A DNA stretch of 64,000 nt, taken from contig NADL03000737.1 of the NCBI GenBank assembly GCA_002205965.3, positions 248,001 through 312,000 of the forward strand, in the 5' to 3' direction. Source of the DNA: Kappaphycus alvarezii. Its lineage: Eukaryota > Rhodophyta > Florideophyceae > Gigartinales > Solieriaceae. Made by a program: the position numbers and the translations under genes. The notes below the pieces were generated by a model. It saw only the letters and a program-made list of their open reading frames with translations, had not been told where the DNA came from and made no database searches. Shown here piece by piece: positions 11,038-21,851 of the stretch. Numbering within the stretch: the stretch's first letter is position 1; every line of letters begins with the position of its first letter.

Positions 11038-12825
11038 ATGCCCTTCACCTCCCTACTCACCCTCCTTGCCCTTCTCCTGATCCTTCCCATCCCCTCCACT
11101 AAATCCCAATCTCATCATCTCCCTCTCACCGCCACCCCCCCGTCCCGCCCTTCCCTCCCATCACCGTGGCTTTCCCACCACAGTCCGCCTCTTCACTCCC
11201 ACCACTCCTCATCCATTCCTCTCCCGTATTCTCTCTCTCCCACATTACACCTCCCGTACAGTCTCCGTCGACCTACTCGGTGGCATCACCCAAGTCGGAG
11301 AATACTACACACGCATCTCAATCGGCGGCCAACATGTCCGTGTTCAAATTGACACCGGATCTTCCACACTTGCCCTTCCCTTAGCTGAATGTGACCGTTG
11401 CTTACCTTCCGATCAACGATACAATCCAAAACTAAGTCGCACAGGAAATGCTAGATGGATCAGCTGTGTCAACGAATTATGTCGACCAGACGTCTGCGCC
11501 ATTAATCAATGCAAGGTGTGCAGCGCGAAAGATGCCTGTTGTTCCGAGGAGAACCCCGACGCCTGTGGTTTTGTCTTGACCTATGGCGATGGAAGCTTGG
11601 CCAGGGGTGCCTTGATGGTAGATTTGATGAGTTGGGGCAACGTGAGCGCACCTGTCATTTTCGGCGGCATTTTACATGACAGTAGCGATTTTGAACGTCC
11701 TATCGTTGATGGCATTCTGGGCATGTCGTACAAATCCCTCGCATGCAACCCCACCTGTGTCGAGCCCCCGTTTCAGCAAATGGTCAAGGCAGGTGTCGTT
11801 GAGGATAGTTTCGCCATTTGCATCACTGCGCAAGGTGGAAAGTTGGTCTTGGGTGACTTTGACTCTAAATTGGCAAAAGGTCCTTTGAGTTATGTCCCGC
11901 TTGCCTTGTCCGATCCACCCACCTTTTACACCGTTAATGTCTCCAATCATATCTCTGTCGGCGAACACCAAATCGCCGTCCCTAATTTGAATGCTGGTAT
12001 CCTGGATAGTGGCACCACTCTGGTCGTCGTCTCTCAGACAACCTTTCTCATGCTTCTGAACACCCTGGTCAAGTTTCATTGTGATGTCCCGGGTTTGTGT
12101 AACACCGACGATCCCTGGTTCGTCCCCACCGCATGCGTCAAGATGACTGATGATATACTTCAAAAGCTGCCCACATTTGTCTTTCACCTAGGTCCCAACG
12201 GAGAATTTGACTTGGAGCTCAGGCCAGTGGATTACATGATCAGGATGGAAAAGCCGGGTCATCAAGAATACCGTTGTGTCGGCATCATGGCCATGAAGGA
12301 CATGCAGGAGGGTACGGACATAATCTTTGGCAATACTGTCATGCAAAGGTATGTCTCATTTTATGATCGCAAGAACAAGCGCCTCGGCTTTGCAGAGGCC
12401 GCCGACGGATGCGGCGGCGCCAGTCAGTGTTCATCCTACACCCAATGTGCAGAGTGTGCTGCCGCCGAGGGCTGCAGTTTCAATCTGCGCACGCTAAGGT
12501 GTGCAACCGCACGCTCAGGCCTCGGTTTGATCCCGTACCCGAATGTCGCGGCGAACGTTGCTTCTGCTTCCTAGGTCGCCAGGCGGATTTAGCATTTGGG
12601 GTTCTCGACGGTGCAGTGGGAACTTTTCTGATAATAATAGTGGCTTCCTTTGTTATCTTTCTCTATAGTCGACGAGGGGCCTCGGGAGGCGGCGCTGGAA
12701 TTGGTCGTGGTGGAGATCATGAGCCTGTGTACACTATTGATGGGGAGGACGAGGATAGTGCCTTGGAAGAGGGACAGGATGGGCAAAGACCAGGAAAGGA
12801 GTACATGCCTGTGCCAACAGAGTAA
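11038..12825 (+). CDS. pepsin-family (A1) aspartic protease, signal peptide and C-terminal membrane anchor
   Basis: Endopeptidase with two catalytic aspartates. The chosen start (ATG 11038) gives a strong signal peptide, MPFTSLLTLLALLLILPIPS. An in-frame ATG at 10870 would add 56 residues ahead of it and is less likely. The catalytic DTGSST lies at 11351-11368, the flap YGDGS near 11582 and the second catalytic DSGTT at 12005-12019. After the protease fold comes a Cys-rich segment (about 12405-12500, CGGASQC..C..C....GC....C) resembling a PSI-type disulfide domain. A transmembrane helix (GTFLIIIVASFVIFLYSRR) and an acidic tail ending at 12825 follow. Two frame changes are needed. The first lies between signal peptide and mature part (about 11100-11260, which includes a 7-C run at 11135-11141). 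The second lies between Cys-rich domain and helix, where a 50-nt GT...AG intron at 12525-12574 restores the frame exactly. Likely a secretory-pathway, vacuolar or cell-surface protease. Confidence 0.8.
12525..12574 (+). other. possible 50-nt intron in the aspartic protease
   Basis: Starts GTTTGA and ends TTCCTAG. Removing it joins the protease/Cys-rich frame to the frame encoding the membrane helix. Of the nearby GT/AG pairs I tried, a 38-nt pair (12545-12582) would also restore the frame but seems too short. A single-base assembly error is the alternative. Confidence 0.4.
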
Positions 12826-13546
12826 TCTTAACAGCACTTGCGTTAAAAGGTTCAAAACATTACATGGAGTTCTGTGGGGTGGGAGTTGAAGTTTTACGAT
12901 TGTCTCGCGCACGGATTTCACTTGCCGCCGGTAGGGGGCTAGTTCTTTCACAAGTGGGCACATCGCTGCATGGGATGTATCAAGAATTTGAAGAGGGACT
13001 GCCTTGTAACCAGGACGTCGGCAGCCAGAACGCAAGGTCGAACCTATGTGGGTATCAGAACTCAACTAGTAGAGAAGGGCCGAGAATACGTAAGCGAAAA
13101 CGCCAGAATCTCAACAAAAATCAAATATCTCCCAGACTTGAGAGCAACCGACATGTCATAGGTTTTGGTGACCAAAGTTTGAGCGTTTGTGGGAGGAGTT
13201 ATGTCAAGTTAGTAGGCGGTTTCTCAAGTCTCAGATGACCATGTCTCTTACATGTCAATAGCTGGAAAGCTCACACCGATATGACCAATGGATGAAATGG
13301 ACGACCTCGTGAACTCTATAAAGGCAAACTTGGGTTTTTTCGTAGTTGGCGGACGTTGGCACGCTCTCTCCAAGCAAATCATTCATTCGATTCCATGCAC
13401 TCTGCGTCGTAGAAGTGTCCCAGGCCCTTACGAGTCGGACAGAGACTGCAGTGTGCAGTCTGGACGCGGCGCGTGCTTTGCATTAATCCAATGGCACGGC
13501 AATGGTTACAACACAGAAATTTTTAGTTTGTTACTTGTCGGATCAG
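12826..13546. other. convergent intergenic region
   Basis: Lies between the 3' ends of the protease (+) and GlyRS (-). Short open frames have no recognisable content. It must hold both polyadenylation regions, but no clear signal stands out. Confidence 0.5.
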
Positions 13547-16500
13547 TTAGATCTGCAGCGTTGACAAATCAAGGCGGTCGTCGGTGAGCTCAACAAGTTT
13601 CGCCAGTAAGCACAGTCGATTTGCTCGCACCATCTTGTCATCGGCATGGACGAACACGTTATCAAAAAAGCTGTCCACCGCTCCCTTCATGTCTTGCAAT
13701 CTCTTCAGTCTTAGCTCCAAGTCTCCGCCATCTCGATCTCTGGAGATCAGGATCCACAATTCGCGCTCGAAGTTGCTCTCAAACAATTCAAAGTCAATTG
13801 CTCGTAGCTGCAACTCAGGCAACGTAAAGTCCTTCACCGCCTTTAGCAACCGTGCTGCACGGTCGTGCGCTGCCTGAGCCTGAGCTAATGTTTCTCGATA
13901 CTTCTCTTTGCCTAGCATGTACGTTATTGTCTCACATGTCAAGTACGCCATGTGTGGATCGACCGAGGATTTTTTTGAATTCATCACAGCTTTCACAACA
14001 TCGTCACGGAATCCGCAGCTGTCCAACAAGTGACCCTCCAGTCTTCGTGAAATAAAGTCCATTACCGATACAAGTGTTTCTTTGCTTACCTCCTCATTCA
14101 GCTGGACAGAGAGCGCATCACCAACGTCCGGTAGCAACTTCGAGAGCGGTATCTTTTTCCGGCTGTCTATGAGGGTTTGTACAACGCCCAAGGCCGCCCG
14201 TCTTAAAGCAAATGGATCTGCTGTGGCTTTTGGCATCAGCCCAACATGGAACAGTGAAACGAGCGAATCTAAACGGTCCGCGATGCTGCACGCAATCGCT
14301 GGAGGAGACTTTGGAAGCTCATCTCCACTGAAACGGGGTAAACTAGCCTCAAAGATGGCCGTTGCAATCTCATCAGAGACTTCGCCGGACCGCATTGCGT
14401 AATGCCGACCCATTGTGCCGGCCAAGGAGGTCATCTCGATGACCATAGAGGTCGCAAGGTCCGCCTTGAAAAGGCTTGCTGTTTCCAATGTGTCCTCGAC
14501 GTAGTCATGGTGCATCCGAAGCAATGTGATGACCCTTGGAATGAAAGCCTTGATTCTGTTAACTTTGTCAAGCATCGACCCTAGCTTCTCCTGAAAAGTC
14601 AGACCACTCAGCTTGGGTGCAAAGTCTGCTAGCTTCTTGCCCTTGGTATCCTTGCGATAGAAAAACACCGCATCTGAATATCTCGCACGAAGCACCGCTT
14701 CGTTGCCGCGACGAATTGCATCAAGGTCTACCAAGTTTCTGTCGCCGTTCGCAATAGTTATGAATCCATTGCAAAGCTTCCCCGTCTCCTCATCCACAAT
14801 TGGCAAATAACGCTGATGCTTCTTCATGACAGTCACTAGGACCTCTTCCGGCAGGTCCAGAAAAGATTCCTCGAATTGACCTCGCAACGGGATCGGGTTC
14901 TCTACTAAATCCGTGACCTCATCGAGTAGGGCACCCCTCAAGCTCTCCGGCGGGACCGCGCCCCCAATCTCGCTTGCTAACCGCGCAGCCTCAGAACGAA
15001 TATGACCTGCACGGGCTCCTCTCGACAACATGATCTGTTGCCGTTCCAGAACTAGCTTGTACTCAGCCGCCGATGCCACAGCCACTTCGGTTGCGAAACC
15101 ATTTCTTCCTCTCAGTGATCTTGTTGTTTTCGATGTTTCCACATTGGCAAACTCAAAGGGAATCAGTTGATCATCCAGCAAACAGAGCAGCCATCTTATG
15201 GGCCTCGAAAATGCCACCCCCGAGTCATTCCACTTCATAGTCTTCCGAAAACCCATCTTCGCCAGCAAATTCTTTGGGAGCAATTCTGCCAAAACTTGAA
15301 CAGCCGTCTTCCCCTTAATCTCAACCGTAGCGTACAAATATCCTTCCTCCTCATCAAACTCTAAGGCGCTCTCATCGGCAACCCCTTGAGATTTCATAAA
15401 ACCTCTCGACGCCTTGGTCAACTCGCCTTCCTTCACCGCGACTTTAAGTGGTGGTCCTCTGACCCTTTTCACCTGATCCTCTTGCCTGGTTTTCAAATCC
15501 CTTACCATTGCGCTCACTCTCCTAGGAGTACCGTCAACTTCGATACTTGCGTACTCTAATCTCGCCTCTGCCAAAATGCCACTCAGCAGCTTTCCAACCT
15601 GAGCAATAGTGTCGGTAACATCTCCCGATGGCAGCTCCTCGAGGCCAATCTCAAAGACCAAATCTGAGTTTAGCCTTGTCACGGCCTCTGCTGCATCGTC
15701 GATCGAACGAGCTGGGTCTTTCCCCTGGCCTGCGGATTCCTCCGCCTGCAGCAAGGGAAATCCCTCTTCTTTTCTCCTTTCGACCCATAGCTTTGCGACA
15801 TCCCTTGCCAAGTTTCTCATCCTTTGGAAATACCTTGCCCTCTCCGTAACTCCAATGGCGCCGCGGGCATCCAAGATATTGAACGTATGACTTGCCTTTA
15901 ACAAGTAGTTGTATGCCGGGACAGGTAGCCTCTTGTCCAAGAGCATACGAGCCTCTCCCTCGTACAACTCAAACATGCGGTTATTAGCATCAATACTAGC
16001 GTCGTCGAGGTTATATTTGCTCATCTCCATCTCATTCTGAGCAAAAATGTCGCCGTAAGTAACTCCCGTCCCAAACTGAATGTCCTTAAAATGAGTCTTA
16101 CCTTGTAAGCCCATTACAATACGCTCCAAGCCGTAGGTAATCTCAACCGCAACAGTATCCAACGGCATACCACCTGCCTGCTGAAAATAAGTAAACTGAG
16201 TGACCTCCATGCCATCCAACCAGACCTCCCAGCCCAAACCCCAAGCGCCCAATGCCGGACTTTCCCAATTATCCTCAACAAAGCGAACATCATGCTTTTC
16301 GGTATCAATTCCCAAGGCACGATAACTGCCAACAACCAACTCTTGTGCACACTCTGGAGCCGGTTTGACAATGACTTGAAATTGCGTATGGCGTTGAAGA
16401 CGGTTCGGATTATCACCATACCGCGAATCATCCGGACGGATAGAGGGCTCATCATAGGCCACGGACCACGGCTCTGGGCCAAGAACACGGAGAAAGGTGG

Positions 16501-16987
16501 CCGGATTCATAGTACCAGCCCCCACCTCATGATTGTAAGGATGCCAAATGAGGCAACCGGCATCGGACCAGTAGCGCTGCAGACGATGCAACGCGTCCAA
16601 AAAGGTGAGCGGGGAAGTTTGAGCTTGCGCAGGGTTGGAAGGAAGGGTGGGATGAGGGGAGGAGGACGGGGGAGTGGGACTGGGCGAAGTGGCGGTACAG
16701 AGGGGACGGGAAGAGATGGTGAGATTTTGCAAGCGGGGGTTGCGGCGGAGATGGGAGCTCGAGCGCGGCAATGGGCGCGACAGAAGCGGGGTAGGGAGGG
16801 AGTGAAGGTGAGGGTGAGCAGCGGACGGGGGTGAGAGACATTGTGATGGTAGCGGTTCAAGGAGGGGGTGAGGAGCGCGACAGGGATTGGTGGGGCAACG
16901 AGCGACGAAATCGGCGGTGATCTCGGGCCGCTTGTAGCCGCCGCATCCCATAGGCGTGGCTGACACACTTTTGTGTGTCACTGCCAT
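13547..16987 (-). CDS. glyQS: glycyl-tRNA synthetase, bacterial type, fused alpha-beta, organellar
   Basis: Charges tRNA-Gly in plastid and/or mitochondrion. One uninterrupted 1146-residue frame carries both chains that are separate GlyQ and GlyS in most bacteria. The alpha part (residues about 125-410) has [20 protein letters not shown], the class II motif-2 region ([17 protein letters not shown], 189-205), [20 protein letters not shown] and motif 3 (TYGLER, 284-289). A charged linker (410-440) leads to the beta part, starting [14 protein letters not shown]. It includes [20 protein letters not shown], an HD-like region with [11 protein letters not shown], and a DALR-like anticodon-binding end ([19 protein letters not shown]). 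The first about 124 residues are rich in Ser, Pro, Arg and Leu and lack acidic residues for long stretches, as in a transit peptide. Met13 is an alternative start. Length and order match the plant organellar enzyme (EDD1). No intron. Confidence 0.96.
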   Translation of the reverse strand: MAVTHKSVSATPMGCGGYKRPEITADFVARCPTNPCRAPHPLLEPLPSQCLSPPSAAHPHLHSLPTPLLSRPLPRSSSHLRRNPRLQNLTISSRPLCTATSPSPTPPSSSPHPTLPSNPAQAQTSPLTFLDALHRLQRYWSDAGCLIWHPYNHEVGAGTMNPATFLRVLGPEPWSVAYDEPSIRPDDSRYGDNPNRLQRHTQFQVIVKPAPECAQELVVGSYRALGIDTEKHDVRFVEDNWESPALGAWGLGWEVWLDGMEVTQFTYFQQAGGMPLDTVAVEITYGLERIVMGLQGKTHFKDIQFGTGVTYGDIFAQNEMEMSKYNLDDASIDANNRMFELYEGEARMLLDKRLPVPAYNYLLKASHTFNILDARGAIGVTERARYFQRMRNLARDVAKLWVERRKEEGFPLLQAEESAGQGKDPARSIDDAAEAVTRLNSDLVFEIGLEELPSGDVTDTIAQVGKLLSGILAEARLEYASIEVDGTPRRVSAMVRDLKTRQEDQVKRVRGPPLKVAVKEGELTKASRGFMKSQGVADESALEFDEEEGYLYATVEIKGKTAVQVLAELLPKNLLAKMGFRKTMKWNDSGVAFSRPIRWLLCLLDDQLIPFEFANVETSKTTRSLRGRNGFATEVAVASAAEYKLVLERQQIMLSRGARAGHIRSEAARLASEIGGAVPPESLRGALLDEVTDLVENPIPLRGQFEESFLDLPEEVLVTVMKKHQRYLPIVDEETGKLCNGFITIANGDRNLVDLDAIRRGNEAVLRARYSDAVFFYRKDTKGKKLADFAPKLSGLTFQEKLGSMLDKVNRIKAFIPRVITLLRMHHDYVEDTLETASLFKADLATSMVIEMTSLAGTMGRHYAMRSGEVSDEIATAIFEASLPRFSGDELPKSPPAIACSIADRLDSLVSLFHVGLMPKATADPFALRRAALGVVQTLIDSRKKIPLSKLLPDVGDALSVQLNEEVSKETLVSVMDFISRRLEGHLLDSCGFRDDVVKAVMNSKKSSVDPHMAYLTCETITYMLGKEKYRETLAQAQAAHDRAARLLKAVKDFTLPELQLRAIDFELFESNFERELWILISRDRDGGDLELRLKRLQDMKGAVDSFFDNVFVHADDKMVRANRLCLLAKLVELTDDRLDLSTLQI

Positions 16988-19282
16988 TCTGTCAAGGATT
17001 GCCCGAGTTTCGCAATGTCATCCAATGAAAATTTGCAATTGGATTTTATGTTACAATCTGATTTGGACAAGTATGGGTGAGATATGTGGAGATCCATGAT
17101 AGTCCCTCTACGCTCTTCCCGAAATGCAGCACATCCGGGTAAACACGTTCGCCAAGCGGAATTAGAACAAGCAAAGTTTGGTCCGCTACCCTCTCGGAAG
17201 AAAAGCAACAGCCCCCCCACGTCCGCCACGTCGCCGCACATTCCCCACAAATCCACTCTCAAGCTGAAACAAGCCGGCAACAAAATGCAAAACCCGCCTG
17301 ACAAACCACACACATCTCCGCGTGACATAGGCGGCACACGTCGATACTTTGAGTGTGAGAAGCGTGTTTCTTCGTGTGCGTCATTTTGTTATGAAGCAAC
17401 ATGGGAATCAAACGTGGAAACTTGGTTGCTTCAAAGACACTGGGTGAATCAAGGGTGCTGACGCGGGAACGAGCGGAATGAGACTCGCGGGGTGCGATTG
17501 CAGTGCGACAGGGATGTAGGATAGATGCATCGGGTATTTTGATGCGTAAAAACGGGGGACGCTGGCGCGAGCGGGGTGGAGTGTTGACATGGTGGTTGTG
17601 CATGGGTTGTTGATGCAGGCGGTGTGTTGTTGACATGGTTGATGTCAGATGGGTGTGAATTTCTGTGTGTAGGCGTAAGTGGGGAAGAGAAAGAGTGGGT
17701 GGAGGTTGGTGGGGGGAGTGTGGATTGTGTGAGGGAGGGAGTGGGTTGGGAGTTTGAGAGTTGGGTGGTGGGGTAGTGGATGAGAAGTGGAGTTGAGGGG
17801 TGATGTGGGTGGGTAGGGTTGGGATTGGGTTGGATTTCGGGTTGGGGAGGAGGAGGATGTGCGGGATGGGGAGGTGTGTGAGGGGTTGGAAATGCAGTAA
17901 TGATGTTATCGTAAGGGGCTGTCATGGGTATAGTGGGATTTTATGGTGGGTCGAGTATGTAAGGAAAGAAATGTGCCTTGTGGACAGGTTTTGTTGGGGC
18001 GTCTGGGGGTGGAGAGTGGGCAAGATTCTACATGGCTGTGATCTGAGGGATGCGGTTGGAGTGTCTAGACAGAGGTGGGATGGAAATAGATGTCGGCCGG
18101 CATGGCAAGTTTGGAGCTTTACATGGCAAAGTGGTTAAGGATGTGGGATCATGTTTTCTCCATTGGAACTGGCGTGACTGCACAAACAGTTACAGGGGCG
18201 AGTGGGGGTGTTTATTTGGGGCTTGTGGGCTAGTGTAGCCGCGGTGGTCTACTGGGCAATTGTGTGAATAGGAGAGGAGGATAGGGAGTAAAGTAGAAAA
18301 GAGAGAGTAAGGGGTGAATTATTTTTAGAACGGCAGAGAGGGCTCCTTTCTGTGCACTTGTTTGCAACGGCTGAACTGGTGGGTGGGAATGACGTTTGCA
18401 GTTGTTTTGTTCATCGGTGGTGTATAGATCAGAATACATTATGATCAGTGTAGCATATCTCGAGGAGTTTATAGATGAATCAGATGCAAAGCATGGAGTG
18501 CCTCTTCTTCAAGTAGATTGTTTACAGAGCAGGGCCACTTGCAGAGGTTGTCGAGATGCCGAGATAGTGTGATGTAGAGAGTTTGCGATTGTTTTCGCAA
18601 GGTGCAAGCGATGATTTGTCTGGTTTGTGATCTCAATCAAGATTAGACTATTTTTAGGATGGAAGGCTGTGGAGAGACCAAGCAGCGCTGCTGTTTCTCG
18701 TCACGATGTTGTGAATGTAAGCATTCAAGATGAATCAGATTGCAACGACAGTCGCCGAAGCGTGTGACAATTCAAGGCAAGTTTTTGTAAGGTAGTAGCG
18801 ACGACGAGAAGCTGGATTCAAAATTAGCACAAAAAGCAAAAAAGTATGCTTTGTCGGCAGGGGCAGGTGTAAACCATTTGATTGACCTCTCCCGGATGAT
18901 GGTAGGGTTGCAGAGCGACAGTTGGTTCAACTGAAGTGAGCATATGAGGGACAACAAAGTGAGTCGTAAAAAGTTTTGTTGGTATGGCTGGACGCGATGG
19001 AGTGGATAAAGAGCAATTGGAAACTGAACGGTATTTCTATTTTTAATCAAATGCAACAGTCAAGACTCTTGACTGATACAAATACGCACACTTGTGCAAA
19101 ATATAGCACGGTACACGTGTACATGCATTATCAAGGACAATATAATATATTTGATTGGTTGTTTCCTTTTCTTATTTCTGAACAAATCAACCAATCAAAG
19201 CAAAGTGTTTTTTATGCACGAACTAACTTGTACATGAGCCAATGAAATTGTCCAACGTGTACACAGGTTCCTTGCAATATCA
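16988..19282. other. intergenic, strongly strand-asymmetric
   Basis: Upstream of GlyRS. From about 17,500 to 18,400 the plus strand is G/T-rich and the minus strand C/A-rich, which keeps proline/histidine/threonine-rich minus-strand frames open (for example 17449-17925, starting MTAPYDNIITAFPTP). These look like composition artefacts, although a short proline-rich gene cannot be excluded. The rest holds nothing recognisable. Confidence 0.45.
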
Positions 19283-19303
19283 TACAGTACTGTACTGTAC
19301 TGT
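19283..19303. repeat. ACTGT/ACAGT pentamer array
   Basis: One ACAGT followed by three ACTGT units, downstream of the proline-rich gene. Confidence 0.65.
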
Positions 19304-19647
19304 GTCTGTCGGTGTCCAACGCACAGTTGGCACACATTTTGCTTGTTTATCATAGTCGGACACATTTGCTGCAGCTCTATTCTAGCCGTCACAACGGCGA
19401 CAAATCTCTCTCAACACTCTACTTGTCCAAGAGCCAGCCCGTCCAGTATCTGCCGCGCTCAACAAGACTCATCAACACGGCACACGGTGTAGCACAACAA
19501 CATCTCTACTGCTTGTTGATGCCCAAAGTCTAAACTCACATCCACTCACAATCAAACTACAATCATTCTACAAATCCATTTCCCCCCACCCCACCCTTGA
19601 ATACCTCACCCCCGCCCAATCCCCATACTCCACCCACACCACACACC

Positions 19648-20329
19648 CTAACCATCCCCAGCACTCTGCAAATTCTCAGGCAGCACCTGCAGACCATTCA
19701 CCACGTCCGGGGTATCCTCGGTCCCATCAGGCGTCACAGGCGTGCACTGTGTATCCGTACCAATGTCCAAACATTCACCCTGCTCACACTCTTTGCCACC
19801 CTCTTTCACAATATCTGACGATTTGATCGCTGTAGGCGGAGTCACCGCTTCTACCTCTGCCTGTGCCTCTGCACCGTCCATACTCATGGTGGCACAGGGT
19901 GTCTCAGTAGGGTGTGGACATTCAGGATTGCGGAGGGTATGAGTGCTGGGTTGGTGGTGGATGTGGCTCTTGCGACGGTAGGTGCCTCTGCGGCGACGGT
20001 TGTTGCGACGAAAGTTGGGGGGTGTACCCGTGAGAACGACGAACACGGGGGTGGAGGAACGACGGCGGGATTGTGGCTGGGGTACAGCCCTTGGAGGGGG
20101 ATGGTTGGCGGGGGTAGTACACCGGCTCCGGGGGAGGGGCCGTGTACATGGGCTGGGGGTAGTGGGGGGGGTTGTAGAAGACAGGGGGTTGGGGTGGGTG
20201 GGGGTGTGTGGGATCTGTGCGGGTATCATGTTTGGCGGGTAGTGGGGAAAGGGTTGGGGGGCCATTGGCGGAAAGTTGGGGTGGGGTGGATGGGAGGAGG
20301 GTTTTGGTGGGGTTGTGTTGGGAAGACAT
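19648..20329 (-). CDS. proline/tyrosine-rich protein with Arg-rich middle and acidic C-terminus, one frame change
   Basis: Not recognised. The ATG at 20329 (context CACC before ATG) opens MSSQHNPTKTLLPS, then a Pro/Tyr segment (PPVFYNPPHYPQPMYTAPPP). At roughly 20050-20160, in C-rich sequence, the sensible frame switches to one carrying FVVLTGTPPNFRRNNRRRR (basic, possibly nucleic-acid binding) and then an acidic end (MSMDGAEAQAEVEAV ... EDTPDVVNGLQVLPENLQ) to a stop at 19648. The second frame is open over the whole interval, so the exact switch point is uncertain: a C-run indel or a tiny intron would do. Composition suggests an intrinsically disordered protein. Function unknown. Confidence 0.5.
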
Positions 20330-20440
20330 GGTGAGAATTGGCTTGTGGAGAAGAGGGCAGCGAAGTAAGAGAAACTGCGGTTGGTAGGTCGAGGTGGGAC
20401 GAGAGGAGATTGCACTTTGATGGTGACGGTTTAAATACAC

Positions 20441-21256
20441 TTAGAACAACCAGAGGCTCTTCGCTACAAACGTCACATTTTCTTTATATCAGGTTGCTTA
20501 CAGTAAATACTGTAGTGCTTGGTAACAATCCACTCCACATGACACTACAGTACAGTAGTGTCTATTCGACATATGTATTCAATAATTGAAGAAGAATGAC
20601 GCTTTATTGTTTAAAGACAAGTCCGCACTACACAGGACCTCGGGTTCTGCTAGAGACGGACTCCGAGCAATGGCTGAACCACTTGCTCACTCAAGCGAGA
20701 AAGGGACCGGAATTGAGTTACTGAATTATGTCAATTATTGCCTACATTTGGCATCAATTGTTTACATTTTCAAAATCCATTGATAGACTTTATTGAACGC
20801 GGAAAAATTTTTGGTAATTTATTATTTGGACAGTACTGGAATGTCATTTCTTGAAGTGATTTATTGAATCACTTTGCTTTATTGAACGTGTAAGTTACAG
20901 AGCAAAGAATTTCTGCTATTGTATGCTGCCTTGCTACGACTGGTTTAAATTTATTCATTTTTCATGATTTCAAAGTAATATTTATTGAAATTTTTAGTTT
21001 TTTCATGTTTGCAACATTTTTTACTCAATTGAGTACATGTCATGGTCGAATAGACACGAGCACTGTACCGTACAGTACTGTATGTATGGTTCAGTGTACA
21101 TACATACACCTGGGGTCAGCTTACAAGAAAGTTTAAGTAATGCATTCAATTTCTACTGTACGTAGTCCACAGCAAATGTCAATTACATATTACAGTGATA
21201 ATAACTCTCAAATCAAACAAACGCTTTTATTACATGTTCACTAAACCGAGCAGGGT
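20441..21256. other. AT-rich intergenic region
   Basis: No gene. Contains several TTTATTGAA(C/T) motifs (about 20785-20990) and pentamer arrays at 20546-20558 and 21064-21082. Could contain a decayed small element; no inverted ends were found. Confidence 0.4.
21064..21082. repeat. ACTGT/ACAGT pentamer array
   Basis: ACTGTACCGTACAGTACTGTATG: palindromic cluster with one imperfect unit. Confidence 0.5.
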
Positions 21257-21756
21257 CACTCACGCATCAGGTGATGCGAGAGACAGGGCACGGCGAGCTA
21301 CGGCATGGGCCGTGAGCTGGAGAACGAGGGAGGAGAGGGTAGTGACCAGGCGGTCGTATTCGACGGCAGCGGTAGTGCCGCGTCGTGTGGAGAAGAAGGC
21401 GGCTATCTTCCCTAGCGCGTGTGGAGCAGAGGAGCCCAGTGCCCCATGTGTGTCAAACCCGAGGGGAAGAAGTCGGCGTGTATTGTTGCGCAAAGGTCGG
21501 CGTAGCGTGCCCTCTTCTGGGTCTCCACAGGGGAAGTGGCGCCGCCTGGGGTCTTGCGGGCGTGGGGGATGGCGGCAGCTGTGTACGGGCTGGCGACAAA
21601 GACATCTATGGCGCAGGGGCGAGGAGAGAGCTCGTAATTGTTGATTAAGATGTCCATCCTGTGACGGTCTTGGGGCGGGAGGTGGTTTTCCGCGGGGAAG
21701 GTGTACTCGAGGGTGGGGTTGAGCATTGCGGATGGGTGCCGAAGTAGGGAGAACAT
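21257..21756 (-). pseudogene. retroelement C-terminal fragment
   Basis: The minus strand reads RMDILINNYELSPRPCAIDV, then FVASPYTAAAIPHAR, a Lys/Arg-rich ETQKRARYADL helix, DFFPSGLTHMGH and (after a frame change) DTHGALGSSAPHALGKIAAFF ... LQLTAHAVARRALSLA. The DVFVASPYTAAAI segment matches DVFTASPFTSAAV in the longer relic at 30170-33523, tying it to the same reverse-transcriptase family. No polymerase core is present, so it is 5' truncated, as is usual for target-primed elements. Two frames. Confidence 0.6.
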
Positions 21757-21851
21757 CTCAAATGTCCATCATTTCTCGCACCCCACTGCACGTGGCCCAC
21801 GTGCAACATCCGGTTAGTTCTTAGCTGCATAGACTTGCTGTAGAAATACAC
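21757..21851 (-). repeat. dispersed repeat, copy 1
   Basis: The minus strand carries ACCGGATGTTGCACGTG...GTGCAGTGGGGTGCGAGAAATGATGGACAT, shared with copies at 22275, 29936 and 63244. Confidence 0.6.

Noticed and set aside
17259-17340. Zinc-finger-like CRLCHAEMCVVC on the minus strand
   Set aside because: Isolated Cys cluster in a frame without further support, inside the GlyRS upstream region.
17449-17925. 158-codon proline-rich minus-strand ORF
   Set aside because: Follows the strand composition and has no domain; kept only as a doubtful possibility in the intergenic entry.
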